This document shows positions 26,598 to 35,847 of a DNA stretch of 64,000 bases, one piece after another. The DNA is from Pseudomonas sp. Teo4 (GTDB lineage: Bacteria > Pseudomonadota > Gammaproteobacteria > Pseudomonadales > Pseudomonadaceae): the NCBI RefSeq assembly GCF_034387475.1, contig NZ_JAXCIL010000001.1:3100001-3164000 (forward strand), in the 5' to 3' direction. The stretch's first letter is position 1; the number at the start of each line of letters is the position of its first letter. The position numbers and the translations under genes are program-made. The notes beneath the pieces were generated by a model. That model did not search any database. It was not told where the DNA came from and saw only the letters and a program-made list of their open reading frames with translations.

Positions 26598-27872
26598 ATG
26601 TCGGTCGATCCGCAAAAAATTCTCCGCGAGCTGTTCGACACAGCCATCGCTGCCGCCCACCCCCGCCAAGTCCTCGAACCCTACCTGCCCGCCGACCGTA
26701 GCGGCCGGGTCATCGTCATTGGCGCCGGCAAGGCCGCAGCCGCCATGGCCGAAGTGGTCGAGAAAAGCTGGCAGGGCGAAGTCTCCGGTCTCGTCGTCAC
26801 CCGCTATGGTCATGGCGCCAACTGCCAGAAGATCGAGGTGGTCGAAGCCGCCCACCCGGTACCCGATGCCGCTGGCCTGGCCGTGGCCAAGCGCGTGCTC
26901 GATCTGGTCAGCAACCTGACTGAACAAGACCGCGTCATCTTCCTGCTGTCCGGCGGTGGCTCTGCCCTGCTGGCCCTGCCGGCCGAAGGCCTGACCCTGG
27001 CCGACAAGCAACAGATCAACAAAGCACTGCTGAAATCCGGCGCCACCATCGGCGAGATGAACTGTGTGCGCAAGCACCTCTCGGCGATCAAGGGCGGCCG
27101 CCTGGCCAAGGCCTGCTGGCCAGCCACCGTCTACACCTACGCGATTTCGGACGTGCCGGGCGACCTGGCCACGGTCATCGCCTCTGGCCCCACCGTTGCC
27201 GACCCAAGCACCTCGGCCGATGCGCTGGCAATCATCAAGCGCTACAACATCGATGCGCCGAAAGCGGTCATCGACTGGCTCAACAACCCAGCCTCGGAAA
27301 CCGTCAAGGCCGATGACCCGGCCCTGGCCCGCAGCCACTTCCAGCTGATCGCCAAACCCCAGCAATCGTTGGAAGCCGCCGCCGTCAAAGCCCGCCAAGC
27401 CGGTTTCAGCCCGCTGATCCTCGGCGACCTGGAAGGCGAGTCGCGCGAAGTGGCCAAGGTGCATGCCGGCATCGCCCGGCAGATCGTCCAGCACGGCCAA
27501 CCGCTCAAGGCACCCTGCGTGATCCTGTCCGGCGGCGAGACCACCGTGACCGTGCGCGGCAATGGCCGTGGCGGGCGCAACGCCGAGTTCCTGCTCAGCC
27601 TCACCGAAAGCCTCAAGGGCCTGCCGGGCGTCCATGCCCTGGCCGGTGACACCGACGGCATCGATGGCTCGGAGGAGAACGCTGGCGCCTTCATGACCCC
27701 GGACAGCTACGCCCGTGCCGAAGCGCTGGGCCTGTCCGCCAGCGATGAGCTGGACAACAACAACGGCTACGGCTATTTCGCCGCGCTGGATGCGCTGATC
27801 GTCACCGAGCCGACCCGCACCAACGTCAACGACTTCCGCGCCATCCTCATCCTTGAGACTGCCCAATCATGA
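26598..27872 (+). CDS. ttuD: Glycerate 2-kinase / hydroxypyruvate reductase (MOFRL family)
   Basis: 424 residues of the GckA/TtuD family: N-terminal DUF4147-type domain with VIGAGKAAAAMAEVVE and SGGGSALLALP, C-terminal MOFRL domain with the NGRGGRNAEFLLSL motif and DTDGIDGSEENAGAF. Historically called hydroxypyruvate reductase, but the family is best known as ATP-dependent glycerate 2-kinase, which fits the operon: glycerate from GlxR to 2-phosphoglycerate, then on to pyruvate. ATG at 26598 has GGGAG seven bases upstream. Stop overlaps the pykF start (ATGA). Confidence 0.92.
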   Translation: MSVDPQKILRELFDTAIAAAHPRQVLEPYLPADRSGRVIVIGAGKAAAAMAEVVEKSWQGEVSGLVVTRYGHGANCQKIEVVEAAHPVPDAAGLAVAKRVLDLVSNLTEQDRVIFLLSGGGSALLALPAEGLTLADKQQINKALLKSGATIGEMNCVRKHLSAIKGGRLAKACWPATVYTYAISDVPGDLATVIASGPTVADPSTSADALAIIKRYNIDAPKAVIDWLNNPASETVKADDPALARSHFQLIAKPQQSLEAAAVKARQAGFSPLILGDLEGESREVAKVHAGIARQIVQHGQPLKAPCVILSGGETTVTVRGNGRGGRNAEFLLSLTESLKGLPGVHALAGDTDGIDGSEENAGAFMTPDSYARAEALGLSASDELDNNNGYGYFAALDALIVTEPTRTNVNDFRAILILETAQS

Positions 27873-29284
27873 CGCCTGATAAAAAAGTCAAAATCCTCGC
27901 CACCCTCGGCCCTGCGATCAAAGGCATCGACGACATTCGCCAACTGGTCGAGGCCGGCGTGAACATCTTCCGCCTCAACTTCAGCCACGGCGAGCATGCC
28001 GACCACGCCCTGCGCTATCAGTGGATTCGTGAAGTCGAGCAACAGCTGAACTACCCGCTGGGCATCCTCATGGACCTGCAAGGCCCGAAACTGCGCGTAG
28101 GCCGGTTCGCCGAAGGCAAGGTTCAGCTGCAACGCGGCCAGGCCCTGCGCCTGGACCTGGACAAGACACCGGGCGACAGCCGCCGGGTCAACCTGCCGCA
28201 CCCAGAGATCATCGCCGCACTGGAACCTGGCATGGACCTGCTGCTGGACGACGGCAAGCTGCGCCTGCGCGTTACCGCCAAGCACAGCGATGCCATCGAC
28301 ACCGAAGTGCTGGCCGGTGGTGAGCTGTCCGACCGCAAGGGTGTGAACGTACCGCAAGCGGTGCTCGACCTTTCCCCGCTCACCGAGAAAGACCGCCGCG
28401 ACCTGGCCTTCGGCCTGGAACTGGGTGTGGACTGGGTGGCCCTGTCGTTCGTGCAGCGCCCTGAAGACATCGTCGAAGCACGCCAGCTGATCGGCGACCG
28501 TGCCTACCTGATGGCGAAGATTGAAAAACCGTCGGCGGTCGAGCAGTTGCAGGCCATTGCCGAGCTGTCCGACGCCATCATGGTGGCCCGTGGCGACCTG
28601 GGTGTGGAAGTACCGGCCGAAAGCGTGCCGCAAATCCAGAAACGCATCATCGGCACCTGCCGTCAGCTGGGCAAACCGGTGGTGGTGGCCACCCAGATGC
28701 TCGAATCCATGCGCTTCTCCCCGGCCCCGACCCGCGCCGAGGTCACCGACGTGGCCAACGCCGTGGCCGAAGGTGCTGATGCAGTGATGCTGTCGGCCGA
28801 GACTGCCTCCGGCGACTACCCGCTGGAAGCCGTGCAGATGATGAGCAAGATCATCCGCCAGGTGGAGAACGGCCCGGACTACCAGGCTCAGCTCGACGTT
28901 GGCCGTCCGAAAGCCGAAGCGACCGTGTCGGATGCCATCAGCTGCGCGATCCGTCGCATCAGCGGCATCCTGCCGGTGGCGGTACTGGTCAACTACAGCG
29001 AGTCGGGCGCCTCGACCCTGCGCGCTGCACGCGAGCGGCCACGGGCACCGATTCTCAACCTGACGCCAAACCTCAACACCGCTCGCCGCCTGAGCGTGGC
29101 CTGGGGCGTGCACTCGGTGGTCAACGACCGCCTGCGTCAGGTGGACGAGGTGGTTTCCACTGCCTTGGAGATTGCCCAGGCGCAAGGCATGGCCAGCCGT
29201 GGCGACACGCTGCTGATCACGGCCGGTGTGCCTTTCGGCAAGCCAGGCTCGACTAATACGCTGCGGATCGAGACCTTGATCTAG
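27869..29284 (+). CDS. pykF: Pyruvate kinase
   Basis: Converts phosphoenolpyruvate and ADP to pyruvate and ATP. 471 residues with the standard blocks: KVKILATLGPA at the N-terminus, NFSHGEHADH, MDLQGPKLRVG, the catalytic LMAKIEKPSAVEQL (Lys at about 214) and VARGDLGVEVP. The 4-base overlap with ttuD couples it to the glyoxylate pathway, where it finishes the route from glycerate to pyruvate. In P. putida this is the pyruvate kinase gene linked to gcl rather than a general glycolytic location. Confidence 0.96.
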   Translation: MTPDKKVKILATLGPAIKGIDDIRQLVEAGVNIFRLNFSHGEHADHALRYQWIREVEQQLNYPLGILMDLQGPKLRVGRFAEGKVQLQRGQALRLDLDKTPGDSRRVNLPHPEIIAALEPGMDLLLDDGKLRLRVTAKHSDAIDTEVLAGGELSDRKGVNVPQAVLDLSPLTEKDRRDLAFGLELGVDWVALSFVQRPEDIVEARQLIGDRAYLMAKIEKPSAVEQLQAIAELSDAIMVARGDLGVEVPAESVPQIQKRIIGTCRQLGKPVVVATQMLESMRFSPAPTRAEVTDVANAVAEGADAVMLSAETASGDYPLEAVQMMSKIIRQVENGPDYQAQLDVGRPKAEATVSDAISCAIRRISGILPVAVLVNYSESGASTLRAARERPRAPILNLTPNLNTARRLSVAWGVHSVVNDRLRQVDEVVSTALEIAQAQGMASRGDTLLITAGVPFGKPGSTNTLRIETLI

Positions 29285-29289
29285 TTTTT

Positions 29290-29393
29290 GGGGCCGCTCT
29301 GCGGCCCATCGCCGGCTTCGCCAGCTCCCACGGATACTCACACCATACCCGTGGGAGCTGGCGAAGCCGGCGATGGAGGGCAACGCCCTCCCC
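29290..29393. repeat. REP pair (REPIN), class A
   Basis: Inverted pair GGGGCCGCTCTGCGGCCCAT... / ...CGATGGAGGGCAACGCCCTC with a 19-bp spacer, in the 190-bp gap between pykF and the urea transporter. Confidence 0.78.
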
Positions 29394-29474
29394 CATTCAC
29401 TGATGTAACAGAACTGCGGAAAACCGAGGCCCAAAAGAGGCCCACCGCTCCCCCATCAACCTCACTGACTGCCC

Positions 29475-30350
29475 ATGTACACCAAAAATTTCGTCAACCC
29501 GTGCCCCGACTGGGCCACGGCGTTACTCAACGGTTTCAGCCAAGTGCTGCTGCTGCGCAACCCCCTGTGCGGCCTTTGCTGCCTGCTGGCCATCCTGCTC
29601 ACCGCCCCCAACCTGGTCGGCGGCGCCCTGCTCGGTGCCCTCGCCGGCCTGTTGACCGCGCAGCGGCGCGGCTATGAGCGGGCGGACCGCCAGGCCGGGC
29701 TGTACTGCTACAACGGCGTGCTGATCGGCATTCTGATCAGCGTCGTATTGCCCTGGTCGGCAATCATGCCACCGCTGATCATCGCGGCGGGTGGGCTTTC
29801 CAGCATCATCACCCACCAGTGGCGCAAGCGTGGTGGCAAGTTGTTGATCGCCTATACGGCGCCCTTCGTGCTGCTTGGCTGGGCCACTCTGCTGGTAGCA
29901 GAGCCGTCAGCCAATGGCTTTGTCGAAGCCGACCCGGTCTTTGCTCTGCTGCGGGGTGTGGGCCAGATCTTCCTGTTGGACAAACCCTTGGCCGGGCTGC
30001 TGATTGTCATCGGTATGTACGTCGCCAACCCCTATGCCGCCACCTGGGCGGTGATCGGCTCAGTGATCGGAGGTGGTGTGGCGTTGCTGGCCGGTGAGGC
30101 ACAGGCTGCGTGGATGGGGTTGTATGGCTTCAATGCGGCGTTGGCTGCGCTGGCGTTCAGTCGTCAGGGTGAAAAGCCCTGGGTTACGCTACTGGCCATT
30201 GCCCTTGCCCTGCTGCTGCAGCCACTGTTCAACCTACTGCCGATTGCAGGCCTCACTGCCCCCTTTGTCGTCGCGTGCTGGTTGATGCACTTGGGCAACC
30301 ACCTGACACAACGCAACCCACACCACCACGTGCGTCGCTTGCACAGCTGA
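29475..30350 (+). CDS. Urea transporter (UT family)
   Basis: 291-residue inner-membrane channel-type urea transporter with about ten hydrophobic segments in two internally similar halves. Diagnostic UT patterns are GLCCLLAILLTAPNLVGGALLGALAG, the YNGVLIGILIS block (near residue 78) and its second-half echo GLYGFNAALAALAF (near 217). The gene follows the glyoxylate operon and matches the urea released by ureidoglycolate lyase. No strong ribosome site is visible; CCC precedes the ATG. Substrate assignment rests on family similarity. Confidence 0.87.
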   Translation: MYTKNFVNPCPDWATALLNGFSQVLLLRNPLCGLCCLLAILLTAPNLVGGALLGALAGLLTAQRRGYERADRQAGLYCYNGVLIGILISVVLPWSAIMPPLIIAAGGLSSIITHQWRKRGGKLLIAYTAPFVLLGWATLLVAEPSANGFVEADPVFALLRGVGQIFLLDKPLAGLLIVIGMYVANPYAATWAVIGSVIGGGVALLAGEAQAAWMGLYGFNAALAALAFSRQGEKPWVTLLAIALALLLQPLFNLLPIAGLTAPFVVACWLMHLGNHLTQRNPHHHVRRLHS

Positions 30351-30394
30351 AACGCACCCCCTAGGCTCAATCCATTGCACAGCGGAATGAGCCC

Positions 30395-31216
30395 ATGACT
30401 ACCCCTTCGAGCTTGCGCGAGCAGCTCTACATCATCGTCTTCCAGACCGACACCAAGGCTGGAAGACGCTTCGACAAGATCCTCCTGCTGATCATCCTCG
30501 CCAGCCTGGTCACGGTAATCCTCGACAGCATCGACGAGGTGCACCAAGGCTACGCCGGCCTGCTCGCCATCATCGAATGGGGCTTCACGGCGATCTTCCT
30601 GGCCGAGTACATCACCCGCCTGTACTGCTCGCCCAAGCCCATGCGCTACGCCTTCAGCTTCTACGGCCTGGTCGACCTGCTGGCGATCGTGCCGGGGATC
30701 ATCGCGCTGTACTACAGCGATGCGCAGTACCTGCTGATCATCCGGGTGATCCGGATGCTGCGGATATTCCGCGTGCTCAAGCTCAGCCCCTACCTGAAGC
30801 AGGCCCATTACCTGATGGAGGCGCTGCGCGGCAGCAAGCAGAAGATCATCGTGTTTCTGGTCAGCGTGTCGACCCTGGTTACGGTGTTCGGCACCTTGAT
30901 GTACGTGATCGAAGGCCCGGAGCATGGCTTCACCAGCATTCCCAAGGGCATCTACTGGGCCATCGTTACCCTGACCACCGTGGGCTTCGGCGATATCGTG
31001 CCGAAAACCCCGCTGGGCCAGGTGCTGTCGTCGCTGGTGATGATTACCGGTTACTCGATCATCGCCGTGCCAACCGGGATTTTCACTGCCGAGCTGGCCA
31101 ATGCCATGCGCGGGGAGCAGTTGCAGCACGACTGCCCGACCTGCAGCAAGAAAAGCCATGAGCATGGGGCGGCGTTCTGCTCCAGGTGTGGGAATGTGTT
31201 GTTTCCCAAACAATAG
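30395..31216 (+). CDS. Voltage-gated-type potassium channel with zinc-ribbon tail
   Basis: 273 residues with six membrane segments: S1-S3, an S4 with regular arginines (RVIRMLRIFRVLKL, about 116-129), and a pore with the selectivity filter TTVGFGD at about 194-200, the sequence expected for a K+ channel. The C-terminal cytosolic tail ends with CPTC ... CSRCG, a four-cysteine zinc-ribbon-like knuckle not needed for a minimal Kv channel. Physiological role in bacteria is generally unclear. ATG with GGAATGAG upstream, 44 bp after the urea transporter. Confidence 0.9.
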   Translation: MTTPSSLREQLYIIVFQTDTKAGRRFDKILLLIILASLVTVILDSIDEVHQGYAGLLAIIEWGFTAIFLAEYITRLYCSPKPMRYAFSFYGLVDLLAIVPGIIALYYSDAQYLLIIRVIRMLRIFRVLKLSPYLKQAHYLMEALRGSKQKIIVFLVSVSTLVTVFGTLMYVIEGPEHGFTSIPKGIYWAIVTLTTVGFGDIVPKTPLGQVLSSLVMITGYSIIAVPTGIFTAELANAMRGEQLQHDCPTCSKKSHEHGAAFCSRCGNVLFPKQ

Positions 31217-31227
31217 TGGTGTCAGTA

Positions 31228-31402
31228 CTGGCCCTATCGCCGGCAAGCCGGCTCCCACAGGTTTCACCACAGGCCTGTGGAAGCAACTGTCTTGAGTTGC
31301 CTGTACCGGCGCCATCGCCGGCAAGCCGGCTCCTACAGGTACTGCAATGATCTTGAGAACGTCGCGGTCCATGTGGGAGCCGGCTTGCCGGCGATAGGGC
31401 GC
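31228..31402. repeat. REP triplet including a class C REPIN
   Basis: Three REP units of the ATCGCCGGCAAGCCGGCTCC type (about 31236-31260, 31313-31337, 31373-31396). The last two form an inverted pair with a 35-bp spacer at 31338-31372, and that spacer recurs exactly, reverse-complemented, at 45102-45136. The 295-bp region up to sbp shows no gene. Confidence 0.82.
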
Positions 31403-31511
31403 GCATGGCCAACGGCATAACCAAAGTGTTTTTTGTTCTTTAACCCGCTCAATGCCAGCCGCTATAGTCGCTGGCAAACTGCCCGCAAACTTTCAAGAAC
31501 AAGGAAGCATC

Positions 31512-32510
31512 GTGAAGAAACTCTTCAGCGCCTCGCTGCTCGCCGCAGGCCTGGCCCTCGGCAACCTCGCCCAAGCCGCCCCCACCCTGCTCAACGTTTC
31601 CTACGACGTGATGCGCGACTTCTACAAGGACTACAACCCAGCGTTCCAGAAGCACTGGGAAGCCGAGCACAAAGAAAAGGTCAATGTACAAATGTCGTTC
31701 GGCGGCTCCAGCAAGCAGGCGCGTGCCGTGATCGATGGCCTGCCAGCCGATGTCATCACCATGAACATGGCCACCGACATCAACGCCCTGGCCGACAACG
31801 GCAAACTGGTACCGGACAACTGGGTGACCCGCCTGCCGAACAACAGCGCGCCGTTCACCTCGGCCACCGTGTTCATCGTGCGCAAGGGCAACCCGAAGGC
31901 CCTGAAAGACTGGCCAGACTTGCTCAAGGACGGCGTGCAGGTGATCGTGCCCAACCCCAAGACCTCGGGTAACGGCCGCTACACCTACCTGTCAGCGTGG
32001 GGTTATGTGCTCAAACAAGGCGGTGATGAAGCCAAGGCCCGCGATTTCGTCGGCAAGCTGTTCAAGCAGGCACCCGTGCTCGACACCGGTGGACGCGCCG
32101 CCACCACCACCTTCATGACCAACCAGATTGGCGACGTGCTGGTGACCTTCGAGAACGAAGCCGAGATGATCGCCCGCGAGTTCGGCCGCGACCAGTTCGA
32201 AGTGGTTTACCCAAGCGTGTCAGCCGAAGCCGAGCCACCTGTCAGCGTGGTCGACAAGGTGGTGGCGAAAAAAGGTACCCAGGCGGCCGCCGAGGAATAC
32301 CTCAAGTACCTGTGGTCGCCAGCGGCTCAGGAAATTGCTGCACAGAACTACCTGCGTCCACGTGACCCAGCCGTGCTGGCCAAGTACACCGACCGTTTCC
32401 CGAAAGTCGACTTCCTCTCGGTGGAGAAGACCTTTGGCGACTGGCGTACCGTGCAAAAGACTCACTTCAATGACGGTGGCGTGTTCGACCAGATCTACAG
32501 CGGCCAGTGA
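31512..32510 (+). CDS. sbp: Periplasmic sulfate-binding protein
   Basis: Binds sulfate for the CysTWA ABC importer. 332 residues with a signal peptide ending near AQA-APTLLNVSYDVMRDFY; the motifs FGGSSKQARAVIDGLPADVITMN, NPKTSGNGRYTYLSAWGY and the DTGGRAATTTFM block are those of Sbp proteins. GTG start with AAGGA about six bases upstream. The transporter subunits are not next to it. Synthesis is likely tied to sulfur limitation through CysB; the upstream AT-rich stretch at 31430 is a candidate region, but I see no certain site. Confidence 0.94.
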   Translation: MKKLFSASLLAAGLALGNLAQAAPTLLNVSYDVMRDFYKDYNPAFQKHWEAEHKEKVNVQMSFGGSSKQARAVIDGLPADVITMNMATDINALADNGKLVPDNWVTRLPNNSAPFTSATVFIVRKGNPKALKDWPDLLKDGVQVIVPNPKTSGNGRYTYLSAWGYVLKQGGDEAKARDFVGKLFKQAPVLDTGGRAATTTFMTNQIGDVLVTFENEAEMIAREFGRDQFEVVYPSVSAEAEPPVSVVDKVVAKKGTQAAAEEYLKYLWSPAAQEIAAQNYLRPRDPAVLAKYTDRFPKVDFLSVEKTFGDWRTVQKTHFNDGGVFDQIYSGQ

Positions 32511-32582
32511 ATCTCTGTACGCCACCGCAACCATGATCATTGGCACACGCTTCCCGGTTAAATGAGCGTCAGCCACTGCCCA

Positions 32583-32612
32583 CCATGGCTCCTGTCATTT
32601 CAGGAGCCATGG
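32583..32612 (+). promoter_or_regulatory. Perfect 12-bp hairpin covering the ribosome site of the alginate-lyase-like gene
   Basis: CCATGGCTCCTG / CAGGAGCCATGG with a TCATTT loop. The 3' arm contains the CAGGAG ribosome site eight bases before the ATG at 32615, so in the folded mRNA the site is fully paired. It lies 72 bp after the sbp stop and has no T tail. Confidence 0.6.
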
Positions 32613-32614
32613 AT

Positions 32615-33811
32615 ATGTACCGCACGAACCGCTTTACCTCCCTCCCCGCCAAAGCGGCCTTGCTCGTCCTTACCAGCTGCGCCTGGCAAACAGCCGCAGC
32701 AAATTTGGTGCACCCGGGAATTCTCGTAGACCGCGCGCAATTGCAATACGTCAAAGCCCGTTTGCATCAGCAGCCCTGGCAACAAGCGTTTCAACAGGCC
32801 AAGGACAGTGTCTGGGCCAACAAAGCCTATCAACCCAAACCTTGGCACACGGTCGAGTGCGGTTCCTACTCCAAGCCCAACTATGGCTGCTCCGACGAAA
32901 CCAACGATGCCGCAGCCGCCTACACGCAGGCATTGCTCTGGTCATATACCGGCGAAACAGTGTACGCAGAAAATGTTCGACGCATTCTCAATGCCTGGGC
33001 TAACACGCTGGCCGGTGGCCACACCAACAGCAACGGCCCGCTACAGGCAGCCTGGTCGGCCACGCAGTTTTCCCGAGCGCTGGAAATCACCAAATACAGT
33101 TACGCACAATGGCCAAAAGCAGAACAGGACAAAGTGGCCCAGATGCTGGTCACTCAGTATCGCCCCAATATCCTGCGGATGTTCACCCCAGGAGCTGGGT
33201 CAACGTGCCACAACAAGAACTGGCACGCCTCAGGCATCGAGGCGCTGATGAGCATCGGTATCGTCACCGATAACAGGCAATGGATGGAGGACGCTATCCA
33301 GCGCTGGAGAAGCCTCGTGCCTGCCTACATCTACCTCCCGACAGATGGCTGGCGGCCCGTCGATGCCACATGGTGCACACGTTCCGACAGCCGGATCGCT
33401 GCACATTGGCATTCACCCAAAGCCTTCGTCACGGGCCTGAGCCAAGAAACCTGTCGCGACCTAGCGCACACCGCGATGGGCCTGGCAGCCATCGTCAATG
33501 TCGCAGAAACAGCCCGACTGCAAGGCATCGACCTGTACGCCGAACAGCAGTACCGAATCATTCGCGCCCTCGAATTGCACAGCAGCCATCAGAACGGGAA
33601 CCTCACCCGTCAGCTCTGCAGTGCACCCCTCAAAGCAACGATCAACGGCACCTTTGAAATCGCCTACAACCACTACGCACTACGCCGGGGTATCCGTATG
33701 CCCGAAACCCAGACCTTCCTGGCCAAGTCGCGCCCCATGCCGGGAGGTTTTCATCTTCGCTGGGAAACACTGACACACGGCCTGACAGGAACCAGGCAAC
33801 GGGGTAACTAA
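32615..33811 (+). CDS. Alginate-lyase-superfamily secreted protein or lipoprotein
   Basis: 398 residues with an N-terminal signal whose LTSC (LVLTSC-AWQ) fits a lipobox, so the mature protein may be lipid-anchored; ordinary cleavage after TAAA is an alternative. The body is all-alpha, with HPGILVDRAQLQYVKARL at the start and the GGHTNSNGPLQAAWSA, GSTCHNKNWHASGIEALMSIGI and NHYALRRG blocks that place it in the alginate lyase (PF05426-like) superfamily. Whether it cleaves a polyuronide is unknown. ATG at 32615 is chosen because CAGGAG lies eight bases before it; the ATG at 32609 is too close. It reads into the convergent methyltransferase gene. Confidence 0.75.
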   Translation: MYRTNRFTSLPAKAALLVLTSCAWQTAAANLVHPGILVDRAQLQYVKARLHQQPWQQAFQQAKDSVWANKAYQPKPWHTVECGSYSKPNYGCSDETNDAAAAYTQALLWSYTGETVYAENVRRILNAWANTLAGGHTNSNGPLQAAWSATQFSRALEITKYSYAQWPKAEQDKVAQMLVTQYRPNILRMFTPGAGSTCHNKNWHASGIEALMSIGIVTDNRQWMEDAIQRWRSLVPAYIYLPTDGWRPVDATWCTRSDSRIAAHWHSPKAFVTGLSQETCRDLAHTAMGLAAIVNVAETARLQGIDLYAEQQYRIIRALELHSSHQNGNLTRQLCSAPLKATINGTFEIAYNHYALRRGIRMPETQTFLAKSRPMPGGFHLRWETLTHGLTGTRQRGN

Positions 33812-33831
33812 CGCGGCTGCCCGTGATCCAG

Positions 33832-34758
33832 TCACTTCTGCTGGAACACCAGTGCCTTCAACCCACCCGCCGGGTCCACATCCGGAAACTCCGGCGGGTT
33901 TTCCAACCGCTCCACGAAAGCCAACCCTGGCGCCTGCTCCGCCATCCCCTGAATGAGAAACTCCGGCCCGATACCTGGGTCGTTCACACAGGCCAGCACC
34001 GTCCCACCCTCGGTCAACAGCTCCGGCAAACGCCGCAGGATCTTCGCGTAATCCTGGGTCAGCACGAAACTGCCCCTCTGGAAAGTCGGTGGATCAATGA
34101 TGATCAGGTCGTAAGGCCCGTACTTGCGCACCTTGCCCCACGACTTGAACAGCTCATGCCCCAAGTAGGCGACGCGCGACGCGTCATGCCCATTGAGGCG
34201 GTGGTTGTCGCGGCCACGGGACAACGCCGACTTGGCCATGTCCAGGTTCACCACCTGCTCCGCGCCGCCAGCAATGGCCGCCACCGAAAAACCACAGGTG
34301 TAGGCAAACAGGTTCAGCACCCGCTTGCCGGCCGACTGCTCACGCACCCAGCGACGGCCGTAGCGCATGTCGAGGAACAGGCCATTGTTCTGCCGTACAC
34401 CCAGGTCGAGCAGGTAGGTCAAGCCATCCTCGATCACCTCACGCTGCTGGCAAGGTTCGCCCACCAGCCACTGCCCAGGGCTGTCCGGCAGGTAGCGGTG
34501 TTGAATGAGCATGGCCTGGCCCGTCCATTGCGGGCGCTCGGCAAGTGCTTTGAGCATGGCCTCCAGTTCGGCGAGCTGGCCCTCGGGCGGTTCGCGAAAC
34601 AGCGCCACCGACAACACGCCTTGCAGCCAGTCGACCGTGATCTGCTCCAGGCCTGGCCAGCAGCGACCACGGCCATGGAACAGGCGGCGGGTTTCCTGAG
34701 GGGCGGGGTCCAAGGCAGTGAGCAGATGCTGTTCGAGGGTGTGGATCGGCGAGGTCAT
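33832..34758 (-). CDS. Class I SAM-dependent methyltransferase (RlmI-like)
   Basis: 308-residue methyltransferase of the RlmI/Methyltrans_SAM type: an N-terminal region without a PUA domain, then VLNLFAYTCGFSVAAIAGGA (SAM motif I), VNLDMAKSAL (motif II) and IDPPTFQRGSF (the catalytic-type DPP motif). The substrate is probably rRNA, but the missing N-terminal PUA domain makes the target uncertain. ATG at 34758 begins MTSPIHTLEQ; the longer frame upstream would overlap the DMT gene. Transcribed in the same direction as, and 56 bp after, the DMT transporter gene. Confidence 0.85.
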   Translation of the reverse strand: MTSPIHTLEQHLLTALDPAPQETRRLFHGRGRCWPGLEQITVDWLQGVLSVALFREPPEGQLAELEAMLKALAERPQWTGQAMLIQHRYLPDSPGQWLVGEPCQQREVIEDGLTYLLDLGVRQNNGLFLDMRYGRRWVREQSAGKRVLNLFAYTCGFSVAAIAGGAEQVVNLDMAKSALSRGRDNHRLNGHDASRVAYLGHELFKSWGKVRKYGPYDLIIIDPPTFQRGSFVLTQDYAKILRRLPELLTEGGTVLACVNDPGIGPEFLIQGMAEQAPGLAFVERLENPPEFPDVDPAGGLKALVFQQK

Positions 34759-34797
34759 GGCGGGTTCGAGGATAAAAGGGAGGCATTGTACGCTGAA

Positions 34798-34816
34798 GAG
34801 GCCACTGTGTGGCCTC
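34798..34816 (-). terminator. Hairpin overlapping the stop of the first DMT gene
   Basis: GAGGCCAC / GTGGCCTC stem with a 3-base loop, reading on the minus strand just at the DMT transporter TGA. A short TT follows. It probably separates this gene from the methyltransferase. Confidence 0.5.
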
Positions 34817-35714
34817 ACACTTCTTTGACCAACGCCGGTTTCCGGCGCCACCACCAGCCCTGCTGCATGCCTGCCGCCGCCAGCAAAATCAGCGCCACGC
34901 CCAACCATTGCAGCGGCGCGAGACGATGCCCGAAGGCCATCCAATCAACCAGAATCGCCGCAATCGGATAGACGAACGACAGCGCCCCGGTCAACGCCGT
35001 CGGCAGACGCTGGATTGCGCTGTACAGCAGCACATACATCACCCCCGTGTGAATGACACCCAGCGTCACCAGGCTACCCAGCGCCGAGGGTCCATCTGGC
35101 AAACCGCCCAACTGCACCCAGGGCGCCAGCAGCAACACCCCGGTGGCCACCTGGATCAGGGCGATCAGGTGTGGCGGCGTTCCACTCAGGCGTTTGATGA
35201 TCAACGCGGCGATGGCATAAAGGAATGCGGCGCCCAATGCCAGGGCGATGCCCAGCAGGTAATCACTACCACTGGCCTGCCCTGCACCATGTGCACTGAC
35301 GATGGCCAACATGCCCAGGAACGCCACGCTCAGCCAGGTCACCTTGGGCAAGGTGATTTTTTCACCGAGAAACAGCGCCGCCAGCCCCACCAGCATGAAC
35401 GGCTGCACGTTGTACACCGCCGTGCCGATGGCGATGGAGGCCCGGGAATAGGATGCGAACAACAACACCCAGTTGCCAACAATGGCCACACCACTGGCAA
35501 TCGCCAGCAGGAACGCGGTCCGGCTGATGACACCGGGTTTGAGGAAGCCGAATGCAGCGCAAATCAACAGCAAGGTGCCGGTGCCGAACACGCAGCGCCA
35601 GAACACCACCTCCAACACAGGTTGCCCGGACACCAGTACGAACCAGCCAATGGTCCCCGAGATCAGCATGGCAGCGAGCATTTCCAGCGAACCACGGCGC
35701 AGTGAACTGTCCAT
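34815..35714 (-). CDS. EamA/DMT-family transporter
   Basis: 299 residues with ten membrane helices in two EamA repeats, an inner-membrane exporter of the drug/metabolite transporter superfamily. AGGAGGTG precedes the ATG. Divergent from an Lrp-type regulator gene across 133 bp, a pairing typical of amino-acid exporters, so an amino acid or related metabolite is a reasonable guess. Confidence 0.88.
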   Translation of the reverse strand: MDSSLRRGSLEMLAAMLISGTIGWFVLVSGQPVLEVVFWRCVFGTGTLLLICAAFGFLKPGVISRTAFLLAIASGVAIVGNWVLLFASYSRASIAIGTAVYNVQPFMLVGLAALFLGEKITLPKVTWLSVAFLGMLAIVSAHGAGQASGSDYLLGIALALGAAFLYAIAALIIKRLSGTPPHLIALIQVATGVLLLAPWVQLGGLPDGPSALGSLVTLGVIHTGVMYVLLYSAIQRLPTALTGALSFVYPIAAILVDWMAFGHRLAPLQWLGVALILLAAAGMQQGWWWRRKPALVKEV

Positions 35715-35847
35715 CTCACACCTCCTGTAGACGATGGCAACAGTATGCAGAGGGTGCCCATCGACCTTCCAGCGGATATCAAAGGTAAAAACAGCGGCCT
35801 ACCTTTACTATCAAGGCAAACAACCATAACAACCTAACGAGGCGAAC

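Noticed and set aside
31228..31402. CRISPR-like repeat array
   Set aside because: Repeats alternate in orientation and vary in spacing, as REP elements do; no cas genes are present.
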